Shown piece by piece: positions 25,662 to 26,712 of a DNA stretch of 26,712 bases (position 1 is the first letter of the stretch; each line of letters opens with the position of its first letter). Source of the DNA: Verrucomicrobiota bacterium. Its GTDB lineage: Bacteria; Verrucomicrobiota; Verrucomicrobiia; Limisphaerales; JADJPG01. The notes under the pieces were generated by a model. It searched no databases. It was not told where the DNA came from and saw only the letters and a program-made list of their open reading frames with translations. Both the position numbers and the translations under genes were made by a program. The stretch spans positions 1-26,712 of the forward strand of contig JADJPG010000071.1 of assembly GCA_016713365.1 (NCBI GenBank), read 5' to 3'.

Positions 25662-26703
25662 CATGCATGTTGAAGGGAAGGGATCATCATCGCCGCCGTG
25701 TATGCCGCCGCTGGAGATCGCGACCGTTGGCACGCGCCGGGCGAGTGGCTTCACGCCGCCCATCAAGCGCCTCACCCGGCTCGCGGTTCGGCCCCGACGC
25801 CCAGCCGCGCCGCTGGACTCAAACTGGCTCCGCCGCTGCGCGTGCTGTCCGCTTGCCGCAATCGTCTGGTCGCTCGTTGGTCCTGATCGCTTTCGAAGGC
25901 GCCAGTCGTCACCTGCGACGAAAAAGGCTGCCGCCACGCGACATCTGTGTAATGCTGGATATCTCCCCGAGCATCTGCAGCTACGGGTCCCCGGTGAACG
26001 AGGTGCCGTCAAACGTTCTGCCCGCGCCGCCGAGCTGCACGTTCCGTCATGGAACGCGCCGCCAGCGCCTCAGGTCAAGATTACGCCTTGTACTCTACTC
26101 CCCACGCCGACACCATGCCGCGGCGTGAAAGAATGCCGACCACGAGGTAATCTGGAATTTCTCGATGGCGACCTTCCTCTCCACATCGCCTACCGTCCGG
26201 GCAAGACGGATTTGGTGAAATCTCACTCACACGGCGGGCGAGATAGCGAAAGACTTCCGCACAGAAGCACCACCGTGCTCATTCACCGATGAGACGCCGT
26301 GCCCGGACTCCGGCAAGCCGATGCCGTCCTCCGTCGAGCAAACCATCTTCGCTGGCGTGGGGAAACGAATCGCGCGGCGCGTTCATCGACGGCCATCTCT
26401 CCACATCAGGACCGCACATCGCTTTCGCAACTCGCGCGGCGTCTCGGCAGCCAATATCGCGGCGGCAACGTCAACGCGGGTGCCAAGCGGATGCTCAACC
26501 GCCTCATCGCACCGGATGAACGTTCCGAGAGATTCAAAAATCAGCCTGCGCCTGCTTGCCATGATTCTGCTCGCGACTGGCGGCGGCTTGCTGTGCCTGT
26601 TGCCCATGTTGCTGGGAGACCTCGGCAGCGCACGGAAACCGCTGGCCCGGGATCAACGCGTTCAACCCGCCAGCCGGCGCACCGCGACTTTTTGGCCGCA
26701 TGA
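25662..26703 (+). pseudogene. BatB-like second von Willebrand factor A protein, multiple frameshifts
   Basis: The likely start is ATG 25662, just after the BatA-like stop. Pieces in different frames: IIIAAVYAAA near the start, RPPIKRLTRLAV-like basic text, DICVMLDISPSI (vWA metal site), DHEVIWNF, LDGDLPLHIAYRPGKTDLVKS, SRGAFIDGHLS, SLSQLARRLGSQYRGGNV, MLNRLIAPDERSERFK and a C-terminal membrane segment ISLRLLAMILLATGGGLLCL. The order and content fit a second Bat-type vWA protein. The expected stop is TGA 26701-26703. The frame breaks about every 50-150 bases; as for its neighbour, sequence error near the contig end is more likely than decay. Confidence 0.65.
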
Positions 26704-26712
26704 CGCTGGAAC
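26700..26712 (+). CDS. First codons of a downstream gene (3' partial)
   Basis: An ATG at 26700 overlaps the reconstructed stop of the BatB-like gene (ATGA) and reads M-T-L-E up to the window end. Only the overlap supports it; in Bat operons a further membrane or TPR protein would be expected here. The quality of this region lowers confidence. Confidence 0.25.

Overview
The window (26.7 kb, mostly GC-rich) looks like a contig from a Verrucomicrobia-type bacterium, probably of the Pedosphaera/Limisphaera kind. I infer this from the remembered style of the giant secreted protein (sedolisin-like peptidase, P-domain, Ig-like and 'VWKYLD' modules, short C-terminal domain) and from the Bat-type operon. 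I could not test it by search. No rRNA, tRNA, CRISPR array, insertion sequence or phage gene is visible.

Layout. (1) Bases 1-10135, plus strand: one very large secreted protein whose 5' end lies outside the window. A subtilisin/sedolisin-fold peptidase domain (1 to about 1550, broken by about five one-base gaps) is followed by a P-domain, ten Ig-like domains and six tandem copies of a ~1.07-1.09 kb unit. (2) Bases 10212-20386, minus strand: a compact chemotaxis operon, transcribed in the order STAS protein, cheY, cheA, small lipoprotein, MCP, cheW, MCP, cheR, cheD, cheB. It has all parts of a signalling and adaptation pathway: two receptors, kinase, coupling protein, response regulator, methyltransferase, deamidase and methylesterase. 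Gaps are 12-24 bases and the last three genes overlap by ATGA. Three genes carry lesions: an in-frame amber codon in cheA and one-base frameshifts in cheW and cheR. (3) Bases 20387-20860: a divergent intergenic region with a long imperfect inverted repeat and a 16-base palindrome. (4) Bases 20861-26712, plus strand: a MoxR/DUF58/von Willebrand (Bat-type) operon. It runs moxR, two unrecognised genes (a small membrane protein and a lipoprotein, of lower GC), DUF58, a membrane protein that seems specific to this operon type, then two vWA proteins (BatA- and BatB-like) and the first codons of another gene.

Quality. From about 24440 to the end the sequence changes frame many times while each short frame piece still encodes conserved residues. 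The same kind of one-base defect occurs in the peptidase domain, cheR, cheW and moxR. By contrast the 8.6 kb repeat ORF and both MCP genes are clean. I think most frameshifts are sequencing or assembly errors, clustered at weak spots and at the contig end. Real gene decay cannot be excluded without reads.

How the genes may work together: the two MCPs, CheW and CheA form a sensory array that phosphorylates CheY. CheR, CheB and CheD tune the receptors, and both receptors end in an aromatic pentapeptide that may tether CheR/CheB. No flagellar or pilus gene is present, so the output is unknown. The MoxR-DUF58-vWA set is probably an ATPase-assisted envelope system, and the giant protein a secreted or surface-attached protease or adhesin.
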